Shown: positions 43,457-53,576, numbered from the stretch's first letter. The stretch: DNA of 64,000 nucleotides from Solirubrobacter sp963837485 (GCA_963837485.1 CAWINP010000013.1:189579-253578), one strand, 5' to 3'. The notes: generated by a model from the letters alone, not told the origin. Numbers and translations: made by a program.

Positions 43457-44543
43457 CGGGCCGCGCGGCGCCGCGCAGCGAAGCGACGCCGACCGCCAGC
43501 GCGCCCGCGACGCCGGCGAGCACGAACGTCGCGGCGGGCCCGGCGACTTCGGCGAGGCTGCCGGCGCTCGCCGCGCCGCCGGCCGCGCCGACGGCGACCG
43601 CGGTGTTCAGCCACGCGAATGCCTCGGTCACGGTCCCGGCCGGGGCGGCGACGTCGACGAGCCCGAACACGGTGGCGTAGGTCGGCGCGATCGTCGCGCC
43701 GGCAAGCAGCAGGACCGCCGCCAGCGCGAGCACGCTGCCCGCCGAGGCGAGCGCGAGGTGGCCGGCGCCGAGCCCGATCAGCAGCGGCACGAGCTTCCCG
43801 CGGCCGCCGGCGCGAGCCAGGATCAGGCCGCCGATCAGCGAGCCGGCGCCCCAGATGCCCATCAGCGGGCCGGCCGCCGCGGTGCTGCCGAGCGCCTGCG
43901 CGGTCGCGGTGATGCCGACCTCCGACGCGCCGAAGACGACGCCGACCATCGCCATGACCAGCACCAGGCGCCGCATGGCGGCGGCGCGCAGCGAGCCGCC
44001 GCTCGGCCGCTCGCCGGCCGGCCTCCAGCCGCGCGAGGCCGGCTCGAGCGCGAACGCCGCGGTGGCGGCGACGAGCAGGAGCGCCGCGGCGGCCAGCGCG
44101 ATGCCGGTCGAGGTCAGCGCGCCGACGAGCAGGACGCCGGGAGGGCCGGCGATCCAGGTCAACTCCGACGCGGCCGCCTCGACCGCATACGCCGACGCGG
44201 GCAGCAGGCCGCGAACGCAGGCGCCGACCGGCGGAGTGGCGAGCCCGGCGGCGGCGGCGAGCGCGACCAGCGCGGGGGCGCCGAGCGGCAGGAAGGCGAG
44301 CGCGAGCAGGGCGGCGCCGCAGGCGGCGGCGCTGAGCGCCAGCACCGAGGTCTGGCCGCGGCGGTCGACGGCGCGGCCCAGGAGCGGTCCGCCGAGCCCC
44401 AGCGCGGCAGCGTAGATGCCGGTGACCAGCCCGGCGACGGCGAACGAGCCGGTCAGCCGCTGCGCGTGGACGAGCAGGCCGAGGCTCAGCATGGTGGCGG
44501 GCAGCCGCGCGATGATCGAGAGGCTGAGGAGGCGGACGGGCAT
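43440..44543 (-). CDS. MFS transporter
   Basis: About 367 aa, 11-12 membrane helices, very Ala-rich. The N-terminal half carries a GRAVDRRGQ loop (MFS motif A). It resembles drug or sugar efflux members. It is divergent from a MocR-type regulator with 56 bp between, so it is a probable regulatory target. Substrate not assignable. Confidence 0.85.
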   Translation of the reverse strand: MPVRLLSLSIIARLPATMLSLGLLVHAQRLTGSFAVAGLVTGIYAAALGLGGPLLGRAVDRRGQTSVLALSAAACGAALLALAFLPLGAPALVALAAAAGLATPPVGACVRGLLPASAYAVEAAASELTWIAGPPGVLLVGALTSTGIALAAAALLLVAATAAFALEPASRGWRPAGERPSGGSLRAAAMRRLVLVMAMVGVVFGASEVGITATAQALGSTAAAGPLMGIWGAGSLIGGLILARAGGRGKLVPLLIGLGAGHLALASAGSVLALAAVLLLAGATIAPTYATVFGLVDVAAPAGTVTEAFAWLNTAVAVGAAGGAASAGSLAEVAGPAATFVLAGVAGALAVGVASLRGAARPATAAA

Positions 44544-44563
44544 GGACGGCAACGTATGCCCGA

Positions 44564-44587
44564 ACTGGTTTACTTACGAGAGCCAGT
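44564..44587. promoter_or_regulatory. Possible MocR operator between the MFS and MocR genes
   Basis: ACTGG and CCAGT arms separated by 14 nt within the divergent 56-bp region. Short arms only, so a weak candidate. Confidence 0.3.
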
Positions 44588-44599
44588 ACGAGGCTTCTG

Positions 44600-45979
44600 A
44601 TGAAGGCCAGTTCCGGACTCGAGGTGATGGTCCGGCTCGAGCGCGGCTCGGGCGAGCCGCTGCGCGCGCAGCTCGAGCGCCAGCTGCGCGAGAGCGTCCG
44701 CGCCGGCGCGCTGCGCGAGGGCACGGCGCTGCCGTCGTCCCGACAGCTCGCGGTGGAGCTCGGGATCGCCCGCGGCGTGGTGACCGAGGCGTACTCGCAG
44801 CTCTCCGCCGAGGGCTACCTGGTCTCCAGCCAGGGCGCGCCCACGCGCGTCGCCGCCGGCCCGGCTGCGGCCGGGGCGGGCGGGGAACCTGACGAGCCGC
44901 GCCCGCCGCGCTACGACTTCGTGCCGGGCCAGCCCGACCCGGCGCTGTTCCCGCGCACCGCGTGGGCGACCGCGGTCCGCGAGGCGCTGCGCGACGCGCC
45001 CGACGCGCGCTTCGGCTACGGCCACCCGTGGGGCGCGCCGGAGCTGCGCAGCGCGCTCGCGACCTACCTCGGTCGCGTACGCGGCGTCGTGACCGCGCCC
45101 GAGGGCGTGATCGTGACCGCGGGCGTGACCCAGGGCCTGATGATCGCCTGCCGGACGCTCAAGGCGCGCGGCGTCACGCGGCTCGCCGTCGAGGAGCCGG
45201 GCAGCGTCTTCATGCGCGCGCCGCTCGCCACGTTGATGGAGCTCGTTCCCGTGCCGGTCGACGACCACGGGCTCGACGTCGGCGCGCTCGCCCGCTCAGG
45301 CGCCGAAGCCGTGCTGATCACGCCGGCGCACCAGTACCCGACCGGCGTCGTGCTCGCGCCCGCGCGGCGCGCCGCGCTGCGCGAGTGGGGCGGATGGGTG
45401 CTGGAGGACGACTACGATGCCGAGTTCCGCTACGACCGCGCGCCGGTCGGCGCGCTGCAGGGCCTCGATCCCGAGCACGTCATCTACCTCAGCTCGATCT
45501 CCAAGACGCTCGCGCCCGCGCTGCGGATGGGCTGGCTCGTGCCGCCGCCCGCGCTCGCCGCCGAGATGAAGGAGGCCAAGCGCGCCGCCGACCGCGGCTC
45601 GGCGGTGCTCGAGCAACTCGGGCTCGCGGTGCTGCTGGAGCGCGGCGAGCTGGACCGCCACCTGCGCCGCTCGCGGCTCGAGTACCGGCGCCGGCGCGAC
45701 GCGCTCGTCAGCGCGCTCGCGCGCCACATCCCGTCGGCGCGCCCGCACGGCGCGGCGGCCGGGCTGCACCTGCTGGTCGAGCTCCCGGGCGCCGACGAGG
45801 CCGCGCTGCTCGCCGCCGCGCCGGCCGCCGGACTCGGGCTGGAAGGCCTCTCCGAGCACACCGCCGCGCCGGCCGCGCCCGCCGTCATCCTCGGCTACGG
45901 CTGCATCCCCGAGCCCGCGATCGAGCCAGGAATCCGCGCGCTCGCCGCGCTCGTTAGGACGGTCGCAACACCTGGGTGA
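44600..45979 (+). CDS. MocR/PdxR-family regulator (GntR HTH fused to class I aminotransferase domain)
   Basis: 459 aa. An N-terminal GntR helix-turn-helix (LPSSRQLAVELGIARGVVTEAYSQL, about 45-75) is fused to an aminotransferase fold (FGYGHPWGAPELRSALATYL, EDDYDAEFRYDRAPVGALQG) with PLP lysine in SSISKTLAPALRMGW. Members use PLP or an amino compound as effector. It may control the divergent MFS exporter. The 3' end overlaps the next convergent gene by 26 nt. Confidence 0.9.
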   Translation: MKASSGLEVMVRLERGSGEPLRAQLERQLRESVRAGALREGTALPSSRQLAVELGIARGVVTEAYSQLSAEGYLVSSQGAPTRVAAGPAAAGAGGEPDEPRPPRYDFVPGQPDPALFPRTAWATAVREALRDAPDARFGYGHPWGAPELRSALATYLGRVRGVVTAPEGVIVTAGVTQGLMIACRTLKARGVTRLAVEEPGSVFMRAPLATLMELVPVPVDDHGLDVGALARSGAEAVLITPAHQYPTGVVLAPARRAALREWGGWVLEDDYDAEFRYDRAPVGALQGLDPEHVIYLSSISKTLAPALRMGWLVPPPALAAEMKEAKRAADRGSAVLEQLGLAVLLERGELDRHLRRSRLEYRRRRDALVSALARHIPSARPHGAAAGLHLLVELPGADEAALLAAAPAAGLGLEGLSEHTAAPAAPAVILGYGCIPEPAIEPGIRALAALVRTVATPG

Positions 45980-46502
45980 TCGAGCCGTCGGCGTACGCCG
46001 TGCTGCTGACCAGCTTGAAGCGCTGCGGCTCGGGCAGGCCGTGCATCAGCGGGAGCCCCTCCCCGAGCGCCATCGGATGCACGGTCAGGCGGTACTCGTC
46101 GATCAGGCGCTCGCGGATCAGGCTGTTGGCGAGGCGGGCGCCGCCGAAGACGACCATGTCCTTGCCCTCCTCGCGCTTGAGGTCGGGGATCTCCTCGGCG
46201 ATCGGGCGCCGGGTGAGGCGGGCGTTGCTCCACTCGACGTCCGGCAGGCTCTGCGAGAACACGACCTTCGGGAGGCTGTTGATCAGCTGCGCCATCGGAT
46301 TGTCCGATCCCGACCAGCCCTTGAACATGTCCGGGTAGACACCGCCCCCGAGCACGATCAGGCCGATCTGGCTGAGCGCCTCGAGCGTGATGCGGTGGCG
46401 CTGGTCGCCGTGGTCGTAGTCGCCGAGCCAGTCGATCGTGTGATCGGCGCGGGCGACGAAGCCGTCGAGCGAGACGGACATCAGCAGGATCAGCCGCCTC
46501 AT
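45954..46502 (-). CDS. Dihydrofolate-reductase-like (RibD C-terminal domain) protein
   Basis: 182 aa. MRRLILLMSVSLDGFVARAD opens the fold; KDMVVFGGARLANSLI (NADPH pyrophosphate loop) and LIDEYRLTVHPMALGEGLPL are characteristic of RibD-C proteins. These are NADPH reductases of unknown substrate. The ATG overlaps the stop of the upstream fusion gene by 4 nt, which contains a paralogous domain. Confidence 0.86.
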   Translation of the reverse strand: MRRLILLMSVSLDGFVARADHTIDWLGDYDHGDQRHRITLEALSQIGLIVLGGGVYPDMFKGWSGSDNPMAQLINSLPKVVFSQSLPDVEWSNARLTRRPIAEEIPDLKREEGKDMVVFGGARLANSLIRERLIDEYRLTVHPMALGEGLPLMHGLPEPQRFKLVSSTAYADGSITQVLRPS

Positions 46503-47497
46503 GACTTCACCCGGTAGCGCAGGTGCGTGACGCCCGGGGCGTCGACGACGCGAGTGAGCTCGAGGTCGGCCTGCTCGGCGCCGAACAGCCGCCGGCCGCC
46601 GCCGAGCAGGATCGGGATCAAGTGGATCTCCAGCTCGTCGAGCACGCCGGCTCCGATCAGCGACTGCGCGAGCTCGGCGCCGTGGACCATCACGTCCTTG
46701 TCGCCCGCCGCCTCCTTGGCCTGGCGCATCGCGCTCTCGACGCCGTCGGTCACGTAGTGGACCCAGTCCGACTGCGGCGCCGGCGGCGTGCCTCGCGTGG
46801 GCACGAAGATCGGCACGCCGTGGTGATCGCCGTTCCAGTGCCCCGCATAGTCGAACGTCCTGCGCCCGACGACGACCGCGCCGGTCGCCATCACCTCGTC
46901 GAAGATCTGCTTGCTGGGCCCGGGCGGATCGAACCCGCGTGGGCTGCCGAGCCAGGGACCGAGCCACTCGTGCAACCGCTCTCCCCCGGCGCCGAGGCCA
47001 TGTTCCGGCCCGTCGTCGGGCCCGGTGATGAACCCGTCGAGCGACATCGACATGTACAGGATTGACGTGGACATGCAGATCCTTTCCAGCCGGGCAAACG
47101 CGTTCGGCAGCCCGCGGGCGTGCTCGTCGCGCAGGGCGTCGGTCGGGAACCCGGCCTGTGTCATGGTCATCAGCGTCGCCCCGTCGCGGGCGTCGAACGA
47201 GAACTCGGTGCTGGTCACGAAGCGCGAGCCGTCCAGCCGGGTCTCGGTCGTGGTCATCAGGATCCGGCGGGGCCGCTCGATTGCTTTGAAGACGTGCCGG
47301 TGGTGGTACAGCTCGGCGCGCGAGGGGCCGAAGGCGATCGACCAGGCGCCGCCGACGCGCAGGTCGCAGCGCGACTCGACGATCCAGCCGGGCGCGTCCG
47401 TGCCGTAGAACTGGCGCTGCCCCTCGGGACTCGTGAACGCGTCGAAGACGCGCTCGGGCGCCGCCTTGATCAGGCGCTCGAAGCGGAGGTCGCTCAC
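46499..47497 (-). CDS. Fusion protein: SRPBCC/AHSA1 domain plus DHFR-like (RibD-C) domain
   Basis: 332 aa from GTG 47497. Residues 1-140 are an AHSA1/SRPBCC domain (FERLIKAAPERVFDAFTSPEGQRQFYG ... MTMTQAGF); from 142 a complete DHFR-like domain begins (MSTSILYMSMSLDGFITGPDDG ... KDVMVHGAELAQSLIGAGVLDELEIHLIPILLGGGRRLFG). These usually occur as separate genes. Translation could also restart at the internal ATG. The GTG overlaps the upstream ArsR stop (GTGA), a typical ArsR-SRPBCC pair. Confidence 0.85.
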   Translation of the reverse strand: MSDLRFERLIKAAPERVFDAFTSPEGQRQFYGTDAPGWIVESRCDLRVGGAWSIAFGPSRAELYHHRHVFKAIERPRRILMTTTETRLDGSRFVTSTEFSFDARDGATLMTMTQAGFPTDALRDEHARGLPNAFARLERICMSTSILYMSMSLDGFITGPDDGPEHGLGAGGERLHEWLGPWLGSPRGFDPPGPSKQIFDEVMATGAVVVGRRTFDYAGHWNGDHHGVPIFVPTRGTPPAPQSDWVHYVTDGVESAMRQAKEAAGDKDVMVHGAELAQSLIGAGVLDELEIHLIPILLGGGRRLFGAEQADLELTRVVDAPGVTHLRYRVKS

Positions 47498-47813
47498 TGG
47501 TCCTCGACGTAGCGCGCGAAGCGATCCATGCGACCCTCCCAGGCGCGGCGGTAGCCGTCGACCCATGCCGTCACCTCGGCCAGCTCGGAGGGGCCGAGCC
47601 GGCATTCGCGCGCCCGCCCGACCTTCTCGGTGACGACGAGATCGGCGGTCTCGAGGATGCCGACGTGCTTCTTGACCCCGTTGATGGTCAGGCCGAACGG
47701 CGAAGCGAGCTCGGTGAGCGTCGCGGGACCGTCGCCCAGGCGCTCGAGGATCCCGCGCCTGGTCGGATCCGACAGCGCGAAGAACGTGCGAGATAGTGCA
47801 CCGATTGGTGCAC
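47494..47813 (-). CDS. ArsR-family regulator with unresolved 5' end
   Basis: The reading frame ending at 47494 encodes RTFFALSDPTRRGILERLGDG, LTELASPFGLTINGVKKHVG, LETADLVVTEKVGRARECRL and ends WEGRMDRFARYVEDQ. This is a clear ArsR winged helix of the SRPBCC-linked subgroup. No ATG, GTG or TTG exists in that frame upstream of the conserved region before a stop. GTG codons at 47813 and 47801 lie one frame away, giving VHQSVHYL, which would fit as an N-terminus. A one-base frameshift or a non-standard start is implied. Confidence 0.7.
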
Positions 47814-47815
47814 TA
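47794..47815. promoter_or_regulatory. Perfect palindrome at the ArsR gene start
   Basis: TAGTGCACC-GATT-GGTGCACTA: 9-bp perfect arms with a 4-nt centre. It is the expected size for an ArsR operator and sits over the presumed start of the gene, fitting autoregulation. Confidence 0.7.
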
Positions 47816-47854
47816 TAGACAGGTCCGGGGCCGGTGAGCTACTCTCCGCCCCTC

Positions 47855-47911
47855 ATGGCGCTGCAGGGCCTCCTTTCCCTCCTTCTTCTCCTCCCCCCTC
47901 GGGGGGAATAG
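47855..47911 (+). CDS. Leucine-rich leader peptide upstream of leuA (attenuator)
   Basis: 18 codons, ATG to TAG, encoding MALQGLLSLLLLLPPRGE: eight leucines, five in a row. It lies 67 nt before leuA. Runs of leucine codons just ahead of a hairpin are the hallmark of ribosome-mediated attenuation. Leucine shortage would stall the ribosome on the Leu run and change downstream RNA folding. The final codons are inside a C6/G6 hairpin. Confidence 0.72.
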   Translation: MALQGLLSLLLLLPPRGE

Positions 47912-47935
47912 CGCGTGGGCGGCCGCTAAGCCGCG
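47893..47935 (+). promoter_or_regulatory. Hairpins of the leuA leader
   Basis: CCCCCC-TC-GGGGGG (47893-47906) overlaps the leader-peptide 3' end; GCGGC...GCCGC (about 47920-47934) follows. They are candidate alternative structures that depend on ribosome position. No U-tract is present, so the switch might act on translation or through Rho. Confidence 0.5.
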
Positions 47936-47978
47936 AACTCACTCCGGAGAAGAAGCAAGCGAAAGGAAATGAAGCGTC

Positions 47979-49533
<1,555 letters not shown>

Positions 49534-49547
<14 letters not shown>

Positions 49548-50529
49548 GCCGGCGGCCTTGCGCGAACCCCGCGGCCGCGGCGGCGTGGCGGTTGCGGGGG
49601 TCGAGCAGGGAGCCCTTGAACGGGGGGTCGGGCGCGATCGTGGTGACCGTCGCGCCGCGGGCGCGCAGCGCGAGCGCCTCGGTCCCGGCGGCGGCGAGCG
49701 TGCCGGCGCGGTAGGGCGTCGCGGCGCCGGCGGTCGGCATCAGGCACAGCACCCGGGCGCCGCGGCCGGCCGGCGCGGCGTCGAGGTTCGTCGGGCTCCA
49801 GACGCCGCCGTCGACGTACTCGCGCCCGTCGATCTCCACCGGCGCGAACACCCAGGGGACCGCGCACGAGGCGAGCACGGCGTCGGCGACGCTCGCGCGC
49901 GGGGCGCTCGGGGAGCCGAACATCACGCGCGCGCCCGTCGCTCGGTCCACGGCGGCGACGCGGAGGCGGCCGTCGAATTGCGTGCCGAGCTCCTCGAGGT
50001 GGCGGGCGAGTCGGGGGAGCGTGCGGGTGGGTCGCGGTGCGGCGCGCAGAACGGCGGCACGGGCCAGGCGCCCGGCGGGCTGGCCGGCGGCGAGCAGCGC
50101 GGGAGCGAACGGCGTCGCGGCGGCGGACCCGACGCGTCGCGCACCGCGACCGGCCGCGCCCGCAATGTCGGCCGCGCCACGCCTGAGTGCGTCGCTACGA
50201 CCGCCTGCGTTGCCACGCTCGCCTGCGTTGCCACGCTCGCCTGCGTTGCCACGCTCGCCTGCGTTGCCACGCTCGCCTGCGTTGCCAGGCTTGCCTGCGT
50301 CGCCCTCTTCGGCGGCGCCCACCACGGCCAGCTCCGTGCCCGCGGCACCCTCGACCGGGCTCGGCTCGAGCCCCGCGGCCAGCGTCGCCGCGACGACGGC
50401 TCCCGCCGATGTCCCGACGAAGTACTCGCACTGCCGGAAGTCGAGCCCGAGGCCGCCGAGCAGCCCGGTCATCCACGCCTCGCCGACCGCGCCTCCGGCG
50501 CCGAGCACGAGCACGTCGGGCAGTTCCAC
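49534..50529 (-). CDS. Patatin-like phospholipase with repeat insertion
   Basis: 331 aa from GTG 50529. Oxyanion loop LGAGGAVGEAWMTGLL, nucleophile elbow FVGTSAGAVVAA and catalytic Asp in YVDGGVWSPTNLD form a complete Ser-Asp dyad. Residues ~75-105 are six GNAGER repeats encoded by an 18-bp minisatellite. It is probably a cytoplasmic acyl hydrolase; substrate unknown. It converges with leuA (14-nt overlap) and diverges from the XRE-cupin gene. Confidence 0.87.
50203..50310. repeat. 18-bp minisatellite inside the patatin-like gene
   Basis: GCCTGCGTTGCCACGCTC repeated from 50203: four exact copies (to 50274) then two diverged copies (to 50310). On the coding strand it reads Gly-Asn-Ala-Gly-Glu-Arg. 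Confidence 0.93.
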
Positions 50530-50545
50530 CCGGCCATTGTGCCGC

Positions 50546-50561
50546 GTACGTGATAACGTAC
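50546..50561. promoter_or_regulatory. Operator-like palindrome before the XRE-cupin gene
   Basis: GTACGT-GATA-ACGTAC, perfect 6-bp arms, ending 7 bp before the ATG at 50569; a further ACGT follows. The centre can serve as a -10 (GATAAC), which would make the mRNA leaderless. Likely autoregulatory site. Confidence 0.6.
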
Positions 50562-50568
50562 AAACGTA

Positions 50569-51153
50569 ATGGCGGCTGCCGCAGACCCCGCTATCTCGGC
50601 AGTCGGGCCGCGGGTCAAGGCGCTGCGCGAGGCGATGGACCTCTCGCTGCGCGATCTTGCCGAGCGCTGCGGCGTCTCGGCCCCGATGCTCAGCCAGGTC
50701 GAGCGCGGCGAGACGAGCCCGACGCTCCAGGTCGCCGCCCGGATCGCCTCCGGCCTCGAGCTGCGGCTCTCGCAGCTCCTGCGCCTCGACGAGGAGGGGA
50801 CCGTGTCGATCGTCCGCGCCGGCGAGGGCCGCCGCGGCGGCGCCGCCGGGCACTCCTACGTCGTCCTCACGCCGCCGCTTCCCGGGCTGCGCGCCGAGGT
50901 CACGCGCCACGCGCTGAAGCCCGGGGCCGCCACCGGCGGCCCCGGCGATCCGCCGCGCCACGAGCCCGGCGCGCGCGAGACCGCGACGGTCGAGACGGGC
51001 GAGCTCACGCTGCACATCGACGGCGCCGAGCACCGGCTCGCCGGCGGCGACACCGTCACCTTCGACGCCGATCTGCCCCACCACTTCGCCAACCACTCCA
51101 AGGAGGAGGCCGTGCTGCTCGCCATCGTGTCGGCCGGCCTGCGCCGCTCATGA
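50569..51153 (+). CDS. XRE-family regulator with C-terminal cupin domain
   Basis: 194 aa. HTH at about 14-70 (VKALREAMDLSLRDLAERCGVSAPMLSQVERGETSPTL); a cupin barrel follows, with GARETATVETGELTLHIDG and GGDTVTFDADLPHHFAN providing the metal or ligand pocket. The stop overlaps the leuC ATG (ATGA), so regulator and leuCD are probably cotranscribed and coupled. A leucine-pathway metabolite as effector is an inference. Confidence 0.88.
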   Translation: MAAAADPAISAVGPRVKALREAMDLSLRDLAERCGVSAPMLSQVERGETSPTLQVAARIASGLELRLSQLLRLDEEGTVSIVRAGEGRRGGAAGHSYVVLTPPLPGLRAEVTRHALKPGAATGGPGDPPRHEPGARETATVETGELTLHIDGAEHRLAGGDTVTFDADLPHHFANHSKEEAVLLAIVSAGLRRS

Positions 51154-52508
51154 AGACGCTGTTCGACAAGATCTGGGACGCCCACGAGATCGCCCCTGGC
51201 CTGATCTTCATCGACCTGCACCTGGTCCACGAGGTCACCAGCCCGCAGGCGTTCGACGGACTGCGGCTGGCCGGACGCGAGGTCCGGCGTCCCGACCGCA
51301 CGCTCGCCACCGCCGACCACAACGTGCCGACCGACGGCACGCCTGTCAGCGCGAAGATCCACGACGCGCTCTCGCGCCGCCAGGTGGAGGCGCTGGAGGC
51401 CAACTGCGACGAGTTCGGCATCCCGTTGTACTCGCTCGGCTCGGACCGCCAGGGGATCGTGCACATCATCGGCCCCGAGCTGGGCGTCAGCCAGCCGGGC
51501 ATGACGATCGTCTGCGGCGACAGCCACACGGCGACGCACGGTGCATTCGGCGCGCTCGCGTTCGGCATCGGCACGAGCGAGGTCGAGCACGTGCTGGCCA
51601 CCCAGACGCTCACGCAGCCGAAGCCGAGGTCGATGGCGATCCACTACACGGGCAGCCTCGGCCGCGGCGTGACCGCCAAGGACCTGATCCTCGGCACGAT
51701 CGGCCAGATGGGCACCAACGGCGCCGCCGGCCACGCCGTCGAGTACACCGGCGAGGTGATCCGGGGCTTCTCGATGGAGCAGCGGATGACCGTGTGCAAC
51801 ATGACGATCGAGGGCGGCGGCCGCGCGGGCATGATCGCGCCCGACGACACGACCTACGAGTGGGTCCAAGGACGCCCGGGCGCTCCAGGCGACTTCGACG
51901 CCGCGGTCGAGCATTGGCGCACGCTGCGGACCGACGACGGCGCGAGCTACGACCGCGAGATCACCGTCGACGCGAGCGCGCTGAGCCCGCTCGTCACCTG
52001 GGGGACGAACCCCGGCCAGGTCGTGCCGGTGACCGAGGCGGTCCCGGACCCGCGGACCGACACCGACGAGCGCAGCCTCACGTACATGGGCCTGAGCGCC
52101 GGCACCCCGATGCGCGAGATCAAGCTCGATCGCGTGTTCATCGGCTCGTGCACGAACGCCCGCATCGGCGACCTTCGCGCCGCGGCGGAGATCGTGAACG
52201 GCCGCAAGGTCGCCGCGGGAGTGAACGCGATGGTCGTGCCCGGCTCCCAGCAGGTGCGCGCACAGGCCGAGCGCGAGGGGCTCGATGAGGTCTTCCGCAG
52301 CGCCGGCTTCGACTGGCGTACGGCCGGCTGCTCGATGTGCCTGGGCATGAACCCGGACATCCTCGCCCCGGGCGAGCGCTGCGCCTCGACCTCGAACCGC
52401 AACTTCGAGGGCCGCCAGGGGCGCGGCGGGCGCACCCACCTGGTCTCCCCGCAGATGGCCGCCGCGGCGGCGATCGAGGGCCACTTCGTCGACATCAGGG
52501 ACTGGTGA
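51150..52508 (+). CDS. leuC: 3-isopropylmalate dehydratase large subunit
   Basis: 452 aa aconitase-family subunit, isomerising 2- to 3-isopropylmalate with LeuD. [4Fe-4S] cysteines are in VFIGSCTNARIGDL and in AGCSMCLGMNPD. VCGDSHTATHGAFGALAFGIG and STSNRNFEGRQG are signature regions. ATG 51150 is coupled to the XRE-cupin gene, and the stop shares one base with leuD. Confidence 0.96.
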   Translation: MKTLFDKIWDAHEIAPGLIFIDLHLVHEVTSPQAFDGLRLAGREVRRPDRTLATADHNVPTDGTPVSAKIHDALSRRQVEALEANCDEFGIPLYSLGSDRQGIVHIIGPELGVSQPGMTIVCGDSHTATHGAFGALAFGIGTSEVEHVLATQTLTQPKPRSMAIHYTGSLGRGVTAKDLILGTIGQMGTNGAAGHAVEYTGEVIRGFSMEQRMTVCNMTIEGGGRAGMIAPDDTTYEWVQGRPGAPGDFDAAVEHWRTLRTDDGASYDREITVDASALSPLVTWGTNPGQVVPVTEAVPDPRTDTDERSLTYMGLSAGTPMREIKLDRVFIGSCTNARIGDLRAAAEIVNGRKVAAGVNAMVVPGSQQVRAQAEREGLDEVFRSAGFDWRTAGCSMCLGMNPDILAPGERCASTSNRNFEGRQGRGGRTHLVSPQMAAAAAIEGHFVDIRDW

Positions 52509-53068
52509 TGGAACCCGTCAAAGTCATCTCCGGCGGCGTCACCGCGCTCAAGCGCGCCGACGTCGACACCGACCAGATCATCCCCAAGCAGTTCCTCAAG
52601 CGGATCGAGCGGACCGGCTTCGGCGAGTTCCTGTTCTACGACTGGGCGCAGGAGCCGGGCTGGAGCCTGCCGAAGAACCCGATCCTCGCGACCGGTCCGA
52701 ACTTCGGCTGCGGCTCGTCGCGAGAGCACGCGCCCTGGGCGCTGCAGGACTACGGCTTCCAGGCGGTCGTCGCCGCGTCGTTCGCCGACATCTTCTTCTC
52801 CAATTGCACGAAGATCGGGCTGCTTCCGGTGGTGCTGCCCGACGACGAGGTGCGCGCCCTGATGGAGGCCGGCGAGGCCGAGGTCGACCTCGAGAAGCTC
52901 GAAGTGCGCTTCGACGGCCGCGCGGTCGGGTTCGAGCTCGACGCCGACCGCCGCGAGCGCCTGCTCAACGGCCTCGACGACATCGCGCTCACGCTCCAGA
53001 AGGCCGGCGACATCACCGCCTACGAGCACGACCGCGAGCGTCCCGGCCCGGTCACCCTGAACCTGTGA
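52508..53068 (+). CDS. leuD: 3-isopropylmalate dehydratase small subunit
   Basis: 187 aa. RADVDTDQIIPKQFLKRIERTGFGEFLF, then GPNFGCGSSREHAPWAL and FADIFFSNCTKIGLLPVVL, the standard LeuD swivel domain. The stop is overlapped by the GTG of the broken VOC gene. Confidence 0.96.
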   Translation: MEPVKVISGGVTALKRADVDTDQIIPKQFLKRIERTGFGEFLFYDWAQEPGWSLPKNPILATGPNFGCGSSREHAPWALQDYGFQAVVAASFADIFFSNCTKIGLLPVVLPDDEVRALMEAGEAEVDLEKLEVRFDGRAVGFELDADRRERLLNGLDDIALTLQKAGDITAYEHDRERPGPVTLNL

Positions 53069-53498
53069 CCGCGCTCGACCACTGCGTGATCGCGGTCTCC
53101 GACTGGGAGCGCTCGAACCCGTTCTACCGCGACGTGATCGGCGCCGAGGTCGTCGTTCGCGGCGCCGGCTACGCCTACCGGCTCCGGGCCCCTCACCGCG
53201 CCGAGGGATTCCTGACGGCACCCTCGGCGACCAGCAGCTCAACGTCCACGGCCCCGGCGTGGACCCCGACCCGGTCGCCCGCGACCGCGTCCGCCCCGGC
53301 AACAGCGACCTGTGCTTCCGCTGGGACGGCCCGATCGAGGGCGCCGTCGAGCATCTTCAAACACACAACGTCCCGATCGAGCTCGGCCCGGTCGAGCGCC
53401 ACGGCGCCCGCGGAACCGGCACCAGCGTCTACTTCCGCGACCCCGACGGGTCGTTGATGGAGTTCATCTCTTACGTCGCGATTCCGGCCGCTGGCTGA
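53065..53498 (+). pseudogene. VOC/glyoxalase-family protein, frameshifted
   Basis: Opens from GTG 53065 as TALDHCVIAVSDWERSNPFYRDVIGAEV, a typical vicinal-oxygen-chelate N-terminus. The frame is lost near 53185-53212. The remainder (GDQQLNVHGPGV, DLCFRWDGPIEGAVEHL, TGTSVYFRDPDGSLMEFISY) lies in another frame. Roughly a dozen extra codons at the break (around APHRAEGF) suggest an insertion with net frame change. It is either degenerate or an error. Confidence 0.7.
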
Positions 53499-53576
53499 TC
53501 TATCTTCGGCGCCTGGAATGCGGTGTCTTGAACGGTTCGGATCGTCATCTGGAACAGGCCTGACGCCGGCGGGCGG

